64,000 bases of DNA from positions 1 to 64,000 of the forward strand of contig DASVWZ010000156.1 in NCBI GenBank assembly GCA_036392935.1, read 5' to 3'. The translations under genes were made by a program, and so were the position numbers. Of this stretch, positions 25,851-37,055 are shown piece after piece (within the stretch, counting starts at the first letter, position 1; every line of letters begins with the position of its first letter). Below the pieces are notes generated by a model that did no database searches, was not told where the DNA came from, and saw only the letters and a program-made list of their open reading frames with translations. Origin of the DNA: DASVWZ01 sp036392935 (GTDB lineage Bacteria; Acidobacteriota; Terriglobia; Terriglobales; Acidobacteriaceae).

Positions 25851-26633
25851 CTAATCTGACGCCGCGGCCGTTGGGAACCGAGTCGCGCCTGATTCAAGGC
25901 GGCCATTCAGTGGTTTTCCCGATCTCCGGTCGGTGGACTTGGCGGCATCAAAACCGGCGCGGCTGTATGCGAACAGCACCACCTCCACGCGCTTGGAAAC
26001 CCCCAACTTGTCGAAAATGCGGAAGAGATAATTCTTCACCGTATGCTCGGTGAGGCTGAGCCGTTGCGCGATTTCGCGGTTCGAAAGGCCCTCGGCCACA
26101 CAGTGCACCACCTCCTGCTCGCGACGGGAAAGCAGAACTGCACCACGATTGTCCAGAGTGCGCATCGGCAGTGCGTCACCCAGCGCTTCCAACAGAAATC
26201 GAAGCTGCGCGCTGTTGGCCCAAACCTGTCCCTGGCTGACGCAAAAAATGCACTTGGCCAGCGACTTCACCGATTCGCTGCGGCAGAACACGCCTCGCGC
26301 CCCCGCGCGAAAAGCCTCTACCACCAGATTGCGCTCCGACCCATCGAGCAAAACCACCACCCGCGCCTCGGGCTCGGCAGCCAGAATTTCGCGCACCACT
26401 TGAAATCCGCGCCGGTTGTCGCCGTTGATTTCCGCGCTCACCAGCGTGACCGTCGGTTTTTCTTTCACCACGCTGGTCACAATGGTCTCGCCGTCGGATG
26501 CGGGCTCGATTACTGAGAAGCGTCCATCGCGCTCCAGTGCGGACGCCAAAAGCTGGCTCGCCATGCGTGTGTTGTCCGCGGCGAGAACTCTGATGGGTTC
26601 GACAACTTGAGGAATTGTGCTAGCCAACGCCAT
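25851..26633 (-). CDS. LuxR-type response regulator with atypical receiver
   Basis: A 260-residue NarL/FixJ-like protein. The receiver fold (about 13-135) keeps one pocket Asp (D20), but the phosphoacceptor position in 'TVTLVSAEING' is Ser66, and the conserved Lys is Arg118 (GVFCRSES). It is therefore unlikely to be switched by normal aspartyl phosphorylation. The C-terminal LuxR HTH (about 166-225) is intact: 'LSRREQEVVHCVAEGLSNRE' and 'LTEHTVKNYLFRIFDKLGV'. No histidine kinase is adjacent. The 317-bp gap upstream (26634-26950) holds a small GAGACT/AGTCTC hairpin near 26810 and no gene. Confidence 0.85.
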   Translation of the reverse strand: MALASTIPQVVEPIRVLAADNTRMASQLLASALERDGRFSVIEPASDGETIVTSVVKEKPTVTLVSAEINGDNRRGFQVVREILAAEPEARVVVLLDGSERNLVVEAFRAGARGVFCRSESVKSLAKCIFCVSQGQVWANSAQLRFLLEALGDALPMRTLDNRGAVLLSRREQEVVHCVAEGLSNREIAQRLSLTEHTVKNYLFRIFDKLGVSKRVEVVLFAYSRAGFDAAKSTDRRSGKPLNGRLESGATRFPTAAASD

Positions 26634-26950
26634 AAGATTATGGAAACCCCTGAAAGAATTTCGTCAAAACTATGTCAATTCTTGCTACATCTTCTGGGGA
26701 CGGGGCTGCCCCAAAGGCAAGTCTAAAGATCCGAAATGTCCGGCGTTACATTAAAAGGCTTAACCAACGGCCCTTCTCAAGACTTCGAAGGCAACGCTAA
26801 CTACTAAGAGACTTTAGTCTCATCCCGAAAGAATGTAAATGGCACCCCCGTGCACTTTCTTGATGACTGAAGTGGCTCCGAGGGATCAGTTTTATTTTCT
26901 TATAGATGCGGCTATGTATTAAAAGGAGTCCCGAAATTCGTCTTCCGTGG

Positions 26951-28171
26951 CTAATTTACCCCCAGGCCAAGTTCCCGCTCGGCCATGGCTACAATCTCCC
27001 GACCGATGGCCAGCGATGCGGTAGCAGCCGGCGAAGGGACGTTCCACACATGCAGCATACGCTCGCTAGCTCGGAACTGGAAGTCATCGACCAGAGAGCC
27101 GTCTCGACGAAGCGCCTGGGCGCGAACGCCGGACCCGTCGGAAACCAAATCAGATTCCTGCAGGCTCGGCATCAGCCGTTGCAACGCGCGCACGAATGCG
27201 GATTTGCTGATAGAGCGATAAAACTCTTCGGCTCCACTTTGCCAGTACTTGGCCGCCATCCGCCAGAATCCGGGATACGCGAAGGTTGTGGCAGTGTCGC
27301 GCAGGCTGATGTCGGAGTGCGTGTATCCTTCGCGCTTAAACGCAAGCACTGCGTTCGGTCCGGCATCCACGCCGCCGCGCACCCGGCGCGTGAAGTGCAC
27401 CCCCAGAAATGGAAAGCGCAAATCGGGCACGGGGTAAATCAGGTTCTTCACCAGATTCTCCCGCCCCGGCGCCAGGTCGTAGTATTCGCCCCGAAACGGT
27501 ACGATGCGCACTTCGGGCGTCTGTCCCGCCATTTCGGTGACGTAATCGCTTTGCAATCCGGCGCAGTTTATTACGAACCGCGTCAGAAAACTGCCTCGAT
27601 TGGTTTCGACCGCGAGATCGCTATTGCTTTGGGCAATTCTTGTGACCGTCGTTGAAAGATTAACCGTTCCACCGTGCCCGCCGATCAGTTCTGCATATTT
27701 TTCGCAAACGGTTTTGTAGTCTGTGATTCCAGTGGCAGGAACCAGAAGCCACGCCACGCCACCCACGTTGGGTTCAATCGCTCGGGCTTCGCTGGCATCG
27801 AGCATTCGCAGGCCCGTCAACCCGTTGGCCTGACCACGCTCCTTTAGCATTTCCAGCCGCGGTTTTTCCTCTTCCGTCACGGCCACAATCAGTTTGCCGC
27901 AGACTTCATAAGGAACATTGTGTTCTGCGCAGAAGGCGACCATCGCTTCCCTGCCCTCCACGCACAGCTTCGCCTTCAGCGATCCCGGTTTGTAATAGAT
28001 GCCGGAATGGATGACCCCGCTGTTGTGGCCGCTCTGGTGGCGCGCCACTTCGGCCTCTTTTTCGGCCAGCAACAAGCGGAGCTTCGGAAAAACCCGCAGC
28101 GCGTTCAGCGCGGTCGAAAGGCCAACCACGCCTCCACCGATGATGACGACATCATACAACTGGTCAGGCAT
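26951..28171 (-). CDS. lhgO: L-2-hydroxyglutarate oxidase (FAD-dependent)
   Basis: A 406-residue FAD-dependent oxidoreductase of the DAO family. It starts with the dinucleotide-binding motif 'YDVVIIGGGVVGLSTALNAL'. The next segment, 'RHQSGHNSGVIHSGIYYKPG', is diagnostic for LhgO/YgaF. The enzyme oxidises L-2-hydroxyglutarate to 2-oxoglutarate and passes electrons to the quinone pool. The Cys/Gly-rich C-terminus (VSDGSGVRAQAL) matches the family. The start is either ATG 28171 or GTG 28198; neither has a strong ribosome site. No lysine-degradation partner gene is adjacent. Confidence 0.88.
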   Translation of the reverse strand: MPDQLYDVVIIGGGVVGLSTALNALRVFPKLRLLLAEKEAEVARHQSGHNSGVIHSGIYYKPGSLKAKLCVEGREAMVAFCAEHNVPYEVCGKLIVAVTEEEKPRLEMLKERGQANGLTGLRMLDASEARAIEPNVGGVAWLLVPATGITDYKTVCEKYAELIGGHGGTVNLSTTVTRIAQSNSDLAVETNRGSFLTRFVINCAGLQSDYVTEMAGQTPEVRIVPFRGEYYDLAPGRENLVKNLIYPVPDLRFPFLGVHFTRRVRGGVDAGPNAVLAFKREGYTHSDISLRDTATTFAYPGFWRMAAKYWQSGAEEFYRSISKSAFVRALQRLMPSLQESDLVSDGSGVRAQALRRDGSLVDDFQFRASERMLHVWNVPSPAATASLAIGREIVAMAERELGLGVN

Positions 28172-28285
28172 AGGATTGCAGTCCGCATCCCGTTCCACGG
28201 CGCGAGATTAACGGTGCGACATTACAAGATACACGGAATGCGCGCTGGCTGCGCAAGTAACGGATGGTTCTCGGAAACGGGCTGA

Positions 28286-29263
28286 TCACTCCGTGCCGTT
28301 GCTGGCATTCGACGCCCAAAGTGTCGGAAGTTCCGTGGGCGTGATCTCGGTTTCGGCGTAGTGCTTCACATTGAAGCGGTCCGTAGTGAAGTAAGCAGCC
28401 ACCATTCCCGCAGCGCCGAAAGGATGCAGGACGGTAAACGGAACCATGTATTTCTTCGATTTGATAAATGCTTCGCACACTCCGCGCAACGTGTGGCTTC
28501 GCGGCTGGCTGCCCTCTACCTGCGGAATATAGTACGCAGTCTCCACCACATGCGGGTGATGTTTGCCGTATTTCACCATGGAACTCGCAAGTTGCTTGGG
28601 AGTCATAATGCCCGCGTCGGCAATGAAGCTACGCCTCTCCGAATGCGGATAGTAATATCGGTCCAGAATTTTTCTCGAGAAGTCAGCGCAGTTGTTCAGA
28701 AAAAGATTAAAGTGGCTGTGATTCTTCCGCCGGTTCAAGTCCTCAATCAGATGATCGTCTTGCTCTTCGCTGCTTTCGATCTCAATACCGTAGATCTTCC
28801 GGTTGTAAGAGGCGCCGATCAGTTGCACCCACGTTCCACCTGGCGTTTTCCCGTTGGGGCCGTCAGGAATCAGGTCTTCCAAATGACGCCGCCGATAGCT
28901 GTCTCGCAGAGCATCAACCGTTTCACCATTGGCAGATGACAGCACATTTTCCAGATCATCGACCGCGTAGAGATATGGAATGAGTGGAATGGCCAACCAG
29001 TCGTATCCGTCGATTCCCGAATAACGGCTGATCACCACTCCGGTTTCGCCCGGCATGCATCGTCGCAGATGGGTCGGTGTGGTTGCGCACACGCGCGAAA
29101 AATACAGCGCAGCGTGGCCGGTGGGATTGACCGCGCCGAAAGGCCCAAACGGTTCTTCCACAAACAAGGTCACGTCGGCGCGCACCGCCAGCGTGCACGC
29201 CAACACGAACAGCGCCACGCCAATTCCCCTACACGACCTCACGATTTGATAAACCCTTCCCAT
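28286..29263 (-). CDS. Exported protein with a possible permuted papain-like fold
   Basis: A 325-residue protein of unknown function. Starting at 29263 gives a signal peptide (VALFVLACTLAVRA). Two conserved-looking motifs stand out: 'NPTGHAALYFSRV' with His near residue 50, and 'SHFNLFLNNCADFSRKILDR' with Cys near residue 192. This His-first, NNCxxF-second order resembles permuted NlpC/P60, LRAT and DUF4105-type cysteine hydrolases. A periplasmic hydrolase acting on lipid or peptide is therefore possible, but this is inference. A hydrophobic segment near the C-terminus (VPFTVLHPFGAAGMVAAYF) may anchor it. Confidence 0.7.
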   Translation of the reverse strand: MGRVYQIVRSCRGIGVALFVLACTLAVRADVTLFVEEPFGPFGAVNPTGHAALYFSRVCATTPTHLRRCMPGETGVVISRYSGIDGYDWLAIPLIPYLYAVDDLENVLSSANGETVDALRDSYRRRHLEDLIPDGPNGKTPGGTWVQLIGASYNRKIYGIEIESSEEQDDHLIEDLNRRKNHSHFNLFLNNCADFSRKILDRYYYPHSERRSFIADAGIMTPKQLASSMVKYGKHHPHVVETAYYIPQVEGSQPRSHTLRGVCEAFIKSKKYMVPFTVLHPFGAAGMVAAYFTTDRFNVKHYAETEITPTELPTLWASNASNGTE

Positions 29264-29455
29264 GCCTTTTAGTTTTTGCCTGGATTGCCCTACACGACTT
29301 CCACAACCGTCGTGCATTTAGTTGCCCGGGGATTGGATGCCATTATAAATCCCTTCATACACTGTAGGTAAAAAAGTCTGTGAATTCTGACAGTTACCAA
29401 AGATAGAACACAGGTATGCACCCTGGGAGTATCCCTGATCTGCGACGTCCGGCAT

Positions 29456-29469
29456 GTGTCGTAGATCAC
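29456..29469 (+). promoter_or_regulatory. Crp/Fnr-like operator with extended -10 promoter downstream
   Basis: GTGTC-GTAG-ATCAC is an imperfect version of the palindrome seen at 12622-14205. An extended -10 (TGCTAGAAT, 29490-29498) lies downstream. The operator centre is then about 41-42 bp before the expected transcription start near 29505, which is the class II activator position. Confidence 0.5.
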
Positions 29470-29543
29470 TGAACTGCGCCCAATGCCGGTGCTAGAATCT
29501 GATCGCAATTTTGGATAATTTCAAAAGAAACGAGGTGGTTCCT

Positions 29544-29984
29544 GTGTCAAGACTTGCACTGGTTCTTCCTATAGCACTCTTACTTTTTCTCCCTGCGGCG
29601 CTTCCCGCGCAGCAGACTTCTGTTCCCAGAAACCCCTACGCAACAGTTCCCGCGGCCGACGCTTCCAAGGCAAACCCCACCAAAAACACGACTGAATCCT
29701 TGGCGAAAGGCAAAAAATGGTGGGCGATCGATTGCTCCATGTGTCACGGGGCAACAGGCAATGGCAAGGGTGACGTCGCGCAAGACATGAAGCTGCAGAT
29801 CGTCGACTTCACCGACCCCGCGACGTTGAAAAACCGAACCGACGGCCAGATCTTCTGGGTCGTCAAAAACGGCCATCAGGATATGCCCGCTGAAGGCCCG
29901 CGGTTGCAGGACGACGGCATCTGGGACCTGGTCAACTATGTACGCTCGCTGAGTAAGAACCCTGAAGCTGGCACGAAGCAGTAA
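29544..29984 (+). CDS. Monohaem cytochrome c
   Basis: A 146-residue periplasmic class I cytochrome c. GTG 29544 is preferred because GAGGTGG lies five bases upstream and the signal peptide begins at once (SRLALVLPIALLLFLPAALPAQ). A TTG at 29511 is also open. The haem motif is CSMCH (DCSMCHGATGNGKGD), and a likely axial Met lies in 'GHQDMPAEGPRL'. The C-terminal helix is 'GIWDLVNYVRSLS'. It stands alone and is preceded by a Crp-like site. It could serve as a soluble electron carrier for the multihaem proteins at 14-18 kb (inference). Confidence 0.88.
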   Translation: MSRLALVLPIALLLFLPAALPAQQTSVPRNPYATVPAADASKANPTKNTTESLAKGKKWWAIDCSMCHGATGNGKGDVAQDMKLQIVDFTDPATLKNRTDGQIFWVVKNGHQDMPAEGPRLQDDGIWDLVNYVRSLSKNPEAGTKQ

Positions 29985-30165
29985 CTTTTGTCGGAACTTG
30001 ACCGCGGCCTCGACTCAGGGAAATGCCTGTTTCCAGTCCAACTCCGCGGGCCCGCGCCGCCGACCTGCGCACTTTGCGACTCCCCCACCCCAATCGCATC
30101 TAATGTGCTAGGCTTTTTGTACGAGCTTCGGGTTGTGTTGCGCCCGCCCTGCAAGGTATCTCAAT

Positions 30166-33132
<2,967 letters not shown>

Positions 33133-33146
33133 GCCTCGGCCGCCCG

Positions 33147-33506
33147 CTAAACACGCTCCAGTTCGTGGTGCGTCCGCTCATTCACCACGTTGCCGGTATT
33201 CAGCGTTGACGCTGGCTCAAACAGCAGCAGCCAGCATTCTTCATCGGCCACCGGCTTATGTTCCACGCCCCGCGGCACCACGACGAACTCGCCTTCCTCA
33301 ATCCATTCATGATGATCGAGAAACTCCATGCGGAAGCGGCCTTTCACCACCAGAAACAGCTCGTCTTCATTATCGTGATGATGAAACACAAACTCGCCCT
33401 TCAGTTTGTCGAGCTTGAGTTGCTGCCCGTTCAGTTCCGCCCCAATGTATGGCTTCCAGTATTCATGTATCTGAGCAAATTTCTGCGCCAGGTTGACCTT
33501 CGGCAT
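33147..33506 (-). CDS. Cupin-domain protein
   Basis: A 119-residue single-domain cupin. The metal-binding motif 1 reads 'FVFHHHDNEDELFLVVKGRF' (His, His, Glu) and motif 2 reads 'VVPRGVEHKPVA', with the fourth His. Small cupins of this type bind a divalent metal and may be isomerases, dioxygenases or sensors; the substrate is not evident. It is convergent with secA, with 14 bp between the stops. Confidence 0.85.
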   Translation of the reverse strand: MPKVNLAQKFAQIHEYWKPYIGAELNGQQLKLDKLKGEFVFHHHDNEDELFLVVKGRFRMEFLDHHEWIEEGEFVVVPRGVEHKPVADEECWLLLFEPASTLNTGNVVNERTHHELERV

Positions 33507-33611
33507 GACCGACCCTCCGGCTAAGTTGGATTCCGCGAGTTTAGCAAAGGTCGCGGAAAGAGTGCAGGCCTCGTTGTCGTTCCTCTCAATAACCTAAGCG
33601 GTTGGGAATAA

Positions 33612-33620
33612 TGATATACT
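33612..33620 (+). promoter_or_regulatory. Extended -10 promoter (TGATATACT)
   Basis: TGATATACT ends five bases before the DUF4160 ATG, with no Shine-Dalgarno between. Transcription would begin at or near the ATG, giving a leaderless mRNA. No clear -35 box is present, as expected for an extended -10 promoter. Confidence 0.5.
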
Positions 33621-33625
33621 GAGTC

Positions 33626-33874
33626 ATGCCGACGGTCCTAAGGTTTGACGGGCTGCGGGTGGTCGTCTACCCAAACGACCATCGTCCAGCGCATGTGCAT
33701 GTGATCGGGGCGGGTCGGGAGGCAGTCTTCAACTTGAATTGCCCGCATGGACCTTTGGAACTTTGAGAAAACTACGGGTGTTCGATGCGAGAGCTAACAC
33801 GGATTGCGCAAAAAATGACTAAGGGAATCTCGATTTTGTGCGCAGCATGGGAGGAAATTCATGGCAGCAAATAG
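33626..33874 (+). pseudogene. DUF4160 gene interrupted by an in-frame TGA
   Basis: The frame from ATG 33626 reads MPTVLRFDGLRVVVYPNDHR..AHVHV, the typical DUF4160 opening. It runs to residue 46, meets TGA at 33764-33766, and continues in the same frame as ENYGCSMRELTRIAQ...AAWEEIHGSK to TAG at 33872. Family members usually have Arg before ENYG, so CGA to TGA is a likely single transition. Full length would be 82 residues. The 3' end overlaps the DUF2442 start by 14 bp, as in intact DUF4160-DUF2442 pairs, which are thought to be toxin-antitoxin-like. It is either a recent pseudogene or read through. Confidence 0.8.
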
Positions 33875-34277
33875 CAATTTTGATTTGGCCAATCAGCGGG
33901 CCAGCGAACTCCATAAGATCTTTCCGCGCGCCGTTTCGGCTCGCTATGACCGTGTCAGCGGTCGCATCATTGTCGACCTGAGCTCAAAGCTGAGCCTGAG
34001 TTTCTCGCCGCGCGATGCCGAAGGACTGGAACATGCTAAGCCATCGCAGTTGGAGGGCATTGAAGTCAGCCCGTCTGGTTTTGGACTTTACTTTCCCAAA
34101 CTCGATGCCGACATTTATGTCCCGGGGTTGCTGGAGAGATTATTAGGCTCGAAGAAGTGGATGGCCGCCAGATTGGGACAAACTGGGGGCCAATCCCGCA
34201 GCCGCGCCAAGAAAGCCGCGTCGCGGGCGAATGGGAGACTCGGTGGCAGGCCACCGAAAGCGGCGAAAGCTAGATAG
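33861..34277 (+). CDS. DUF2442-domain protein
   Basis: A 138-residue protein. GGGAGGAAATTC lies just upstream of the ATG and supports the start. The DUF2442 region (about 10-90) contains 'SARYDRVSGRIIVDLSSKL', 'FSPRDAEGLEHAKPSQL' and 'LYFPKLDADIYVPGLLERLL'. A basic Arg/Lys/Ala-rich tail (about 100-138) may bind nucleic acid. DUF2442 genes commonly pair with DUF4160 genes; the partner here overlaps by 14 bp and carries a nonsense codon. A toxin-antitoxin role is suggested for the pair but not shown. Confidence 0.8.
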   Translation: MAANSNFDLANQRASELHKIFPRAVSARYDRVSGRIIVDLSSKLSLSFSPRDAEGLEHAKPSQLEGIEVSPSGFGLYFPKLDADIYVPGLLERLLGSKKWMAARLGQTGGQSRSRAKKAASRANGRLGGRPPKAAKAR

Positions 34278-34290
34278 ATAGACATCAAAA

Positions 34291-34313
34291 GCCGCCAGCG
34301 TTTCGCTGGCGGC
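34291..34313. terminator. Intrinsic-type hairpin between DUF2442 and clpC
   Basis: A perfect 10-bp GC-rich stem (GCCGCCAGCG / CGCTGGCGGC) with a TTT loop lies between convergent genes. The U-tract is weak on the plus strand. On the minus strand, reading from clpC, the TTTTTTGCGAG run lies before the stem. Confidence 0.65.
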
Positions 34314-34328
34314 CTCGCAAAAAACCCC

Positions 34329-34355
34329 GTAGAGACGTAGCTAGCCACGTCTCCA
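34329..34355. repeat. Inverted repeat (GAGACGT / ACGTCTC)
   Basis: GTAGAGACGT and ACGTCTCCAC pair across an 8-nt loop with one mismatch, next to the clpC stop. From memory, closely similar 'tagagacg..cgtctcta' hairpins are common intergenic repeats in many bacterial phyla. Confidence 0.65.
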
Positions 34356-34360
34356 CGCCA

Positions 34361-36805
34361 TCAATTCTCGTACAACAAAACGCCCTCAGTCTCTTTCGAG
34401 TCCACCGGACGGTAGTACAACTTGTTGCCTTCCAGGAAGACCTCGATGAACGCCGGCCGCGTGGTGATCGTGCCCTGAATCAGCGCTTCCGACAGCGGGT
34501 CTTCAATATATTTCTGCAGCGCGCGCCGCAGTGGACGTGCGCCGTAGCTACGATCGGTTAGCGTCTGGTTCAGAATCCACTTCTTGGCTTCGTCAGCCAC
34601 GGTAACCGTGATCGACTTCTGCGCCAAATTGGTGTTCAACTGCGTGACCATCAGCTCGAGAATCTGGATCAGGTCAGCTTCGCCCAGAGCGTTGAACAGA
34701 ATCACTTCATCCAACCGGTTCAAAAACTCCGGATTGAACGTGCGCTTCACTTCACCCTTGACCAGGTCTTCGACTTTGCCGGAGATCATGTCTTCCTGAC
34801 TCGACTGAAAGCCCAGCCCCTCGCGCTTTTGCAGGTGCCGCGCCCCAATGTTCGAGGTCATGATGATTATCGTGTTCTTGAAGTCGACGGTATTGCCCAG
34901 GCCGTCGGTCAACTGGCCGTCTTCAAATACCTGCAGCAAGATGTTGAAAACGTCCGGATGCGCTTTTTCGATCTCATCGAGCAGCACCACCGAATAGGGC
35001 GCGCGCTTTACACGCTCGGTAAGCTGTCCGCCTTCCTCGTAGCCCACGTATCCCGGGGGCGAGCCAATCAGCTTCGAAACCGAATGCTTCTCCATGAACT
35101 CCGACATATCGAAGCGGATCAGAGATTTTTCCGTGCCGAACATGAACTGCGCCAGGGTACGCGCAACTTCGGTCTTGCCCACGCCAGTCGGGCCGAGGAA
35201 CAGGAACGAACCGATCGGCCGATTCGGATTCTTCAAGCCTGCTCTGCTGCGGCGAATCGCGCGTGCCAGCGCGCTGATCGATTTATCCTGCGAGATCACA
35301 CGCTTGTGCAGCTCTTCTTCAATGCGCAGCAGCTTCTGCGTCTCTTCTTCTTTAATCGACGTAATCGGCACGCCGGTCCAGCGCGAGACCACGTCTTCAA
35401 TGTCTTCGCGCCCCACCACGCCGCCTGATGATTCGTCGATATGATATTTTTCGCGAAGAGCGCGCAGGTTCTCGCGCTCTTTGCGTTCCTCGTCAGAGTA
35501 AAAGCGCGCCTTCTCGAACTCATGGTTCGCGATGGCGTTCTCCATACGGTGAACGATGAACTTGATGCGCTTCTGCACCTCGGTGACTTCCTCCGGCAGC
35601 GAAGTCTGGCGCAGCTTTACGCGCGCTCCGGCTTCATCCACCAGGTCGATGGCCTTATCCGGCAGAAAGCGGTCGGGAATGTAACGGTTCGAATGCGACA
35701 CCGCAAAGTTGATGGCTTCGTCCGTGTACGTGACCGCGTGAAACTTCTCGTATCGGTCTTTGATCCCGAACAAAATCTTGGTCGCGTCAGCTTCATTCGG
35801 CGGCGGAACTTTCACCGCCTGAAACCGCCGTTCCAGCGACCGGTCTTTTTCAATCGACTTCCGATATTCGCCCGGAGTCGTCGCCCCAATGCACTGAATC
35901 TCGCCGCGTGAAAGTGCCGGCTTCAAAATATTGGCCGCGTCGAGCGAACCCTCCGCCGAACCCGCGCCCACCAGCGTATGCAGCTCATCGATAAAGATGA
36001 TGGAATTCTGCGACTCCATCAGCTCTTTCATGATCGTCTTCAACCGCTCTTCAAACTGGCCGCGATACTTGGTTCCAGCCACGATCAGCGAAAGATCCAA
36101 CGCCAGAATCCGCTTGTCCGCCAAAAACGTCGGAACCTCGCCGTCGGAAATCCGCTGCGCCAGTCCTTCCACGATGGCAGTCTTGCCCACGCCCGGCTCG
36201 CCAATCAACACCGGATTATTCTTCGTGCGGCGGCAGAGTATCTGAATGACTCGCTCCAGTTCGCCTTCGCGGCCCACCAGCGGATCAAGCTGAGAATCCA
36301 TGGCGCACTGCGTCAGGTCGCGGGAAAATTCGCTCAATAAAGAAGATTCGCGCTGCCGCTGCGGCTGGGCTTTTTCCTGGCTGGTCCGTGCCAATTCCTC
36401 CCGAATCGTCGAAAGCCGCAATCCGCGCTCATGCAAAATTTCCGCCGCGAAGCATTTTTCTTCTCGCAGCAAACCTAATAGAAGATGCTCGGTCCCAATG
36501 TGTTTGTGCGAGAGCCGCTCCGCTTCTTCCGCCGCATAAGCCAGCACCCGCTTGCACTCATTGCTTAAAGGAAGGTCGACCGAAGTCGAAACTTTTTCGC
36601 GAATCGTGGTGTGCCCTTCGATCTGCTTGCGGATTGATTCCACCGACGCGTGCGAACGCAGAAAACGATTGGTCAGGGCCTTATCTTCGCGCAATAATCC
36701 TAAAAGGAGATGCTCGGTTTCAATATACGGCGAACCGAATTGGCTGGCTTCGTAGCGCGCAAAAAAGATTACGCGCCGCGCTTTCTCCGTGTAACGCTCA
36801 AACAT
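34361..36805 (-). CDS. clpC: ATP-dependent Clp protease ATPase subunit ClpC
   Basis: An 814-residue Hsp100 unfoldase. Two Clp-N repeats (about 1-145, with 'TEHLLLGLLRE' twice) bind adaptors. The first AAA+ domain has 'GEPGVGKTAIVEGLAQRI', followed by a short middle domain with UVR-like helices (EERKERENLRALREKYH) that distinguishes ClpC from ClpB. The second AAA+ domain has 'GPTGVGKTEVARTLA'. It feeds proteins to ClpP. The usual ClpC partners ctsR and mcsAB are absent here. A 9-bp-arm palindrome lies about 100 bp upstream. Confidence 0.95.
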   Translation of the reverse strand: MFERYTEKARRVIFFARYEASQFGSPYIETEHLLLGLLREDKALTNRFLRSHASVESIRKQIEGHTTIREKVSTSVDLPLSNECKRVLAYAAEEAERLSHKHIGTEHLLLGLLREEKCFAAEILHERGLRLSTIREELARTSQEKAQPQRQRESSLLSEFSRDLTQCAMDSQLDPLVGREGELERVIQILCRRTKNNPVLIGEPGVGKTAIVEGLAQRISDGEVPTFLADKRILALDLSLIVAGTKYRGQFEERLKTIMKELMESQNSIIFIDELHTLVGAGSAEGSLDAANILKPALSRGEIQCIGATTPGEYRKSIEKDRSLERRFQAVKVPPPNEADATKILFGIKDRYEKFHAVTYTDEAINFAVSHSNRYIPDRFLPDKAIDLVDEAGARVKLRQTSLPEEVTEVQKRIKFIVHRMENAIANHEFEKARFYSDEERKERENLRALREKYHIDESSGGVVGREDIEDVVSRWTGVPITSIKEEETQKLLRIEEELHKRVISQDKSISALARAIRRSRAGLKNPNRPIGSFLFLGPTGVGKTEVARTLAQFMFGTEKSLIRFDMSEFMEKHSVSKLIGSPPGYVGYEEGGQLTERVKRAPYSVVLLDEIEKAHPDVFNILLQVFEDGQLTDGLGNTVDFKNTIIIMTSNIGARHLQKREGLGFQSSQEDMISGKVEDLVKGEVKRTFNPEFLNRLDEVILFNALGEADLIQILELMVTQLNTNLAQKSITVTVADEAKKWILNQTLTDRSYGARPLRRALQKYIEDPLSEALIQGTITTRPAFIEVFLEGNKLYYRPVDSKETEGVLLYEN

Positions 36806-36904
36806 ATACCCCTACCCCCTCAAGTTCACGCCCGGAACCTTCATTCCTCTGAACTCTGGCCCAAACCGAACAAAAGCAATCGTCGTGCCATTCCTTACTA
36901 TTAT

Positions 36905-36930
36905 GAACCGTGAAATGGCGGTCACGGTTC
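36905..36930. promoter_or_regulatory. Perfect palindrome upstream of clpC
   Basis: GAACCGTGA and TCACGGTTC are separated by 8 bp, about 100 bp upstream of clpC. The sequence is neither CIRCE nor a CtsR heptad repeat. It is a candidate operator or an RNA hairpin in the clpC leader. Confidence 0.5.
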
Positions 36931-37055
36931 AACAATTCATGCCCACCGCTTGCAGCTTGCATGCCAAGAACTGCAAATCCTTGCAACTCCGGTCCTCAAG
37001 CCGCGCTTCCATCATTCCTTCATGTCCACGACCAAAAGTCAATCACCGTAATGTG

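Noticed and set aside
33764..33766. Selenocysteine codon in the DUF4160 gene
   Set aside because: The position normally holds Arg, no SECIS-like hairpin is evident just downstream, and DUF4160 is not a known selenoprotein family. A nonsense mutation is simpler.
36905..36930. CIRCE or CtsR operator before clpC
   Set aside because: The sequence matches neither TTAGCACTC-N9-GAGTGCTAA nor the GGTCAAA repeat.
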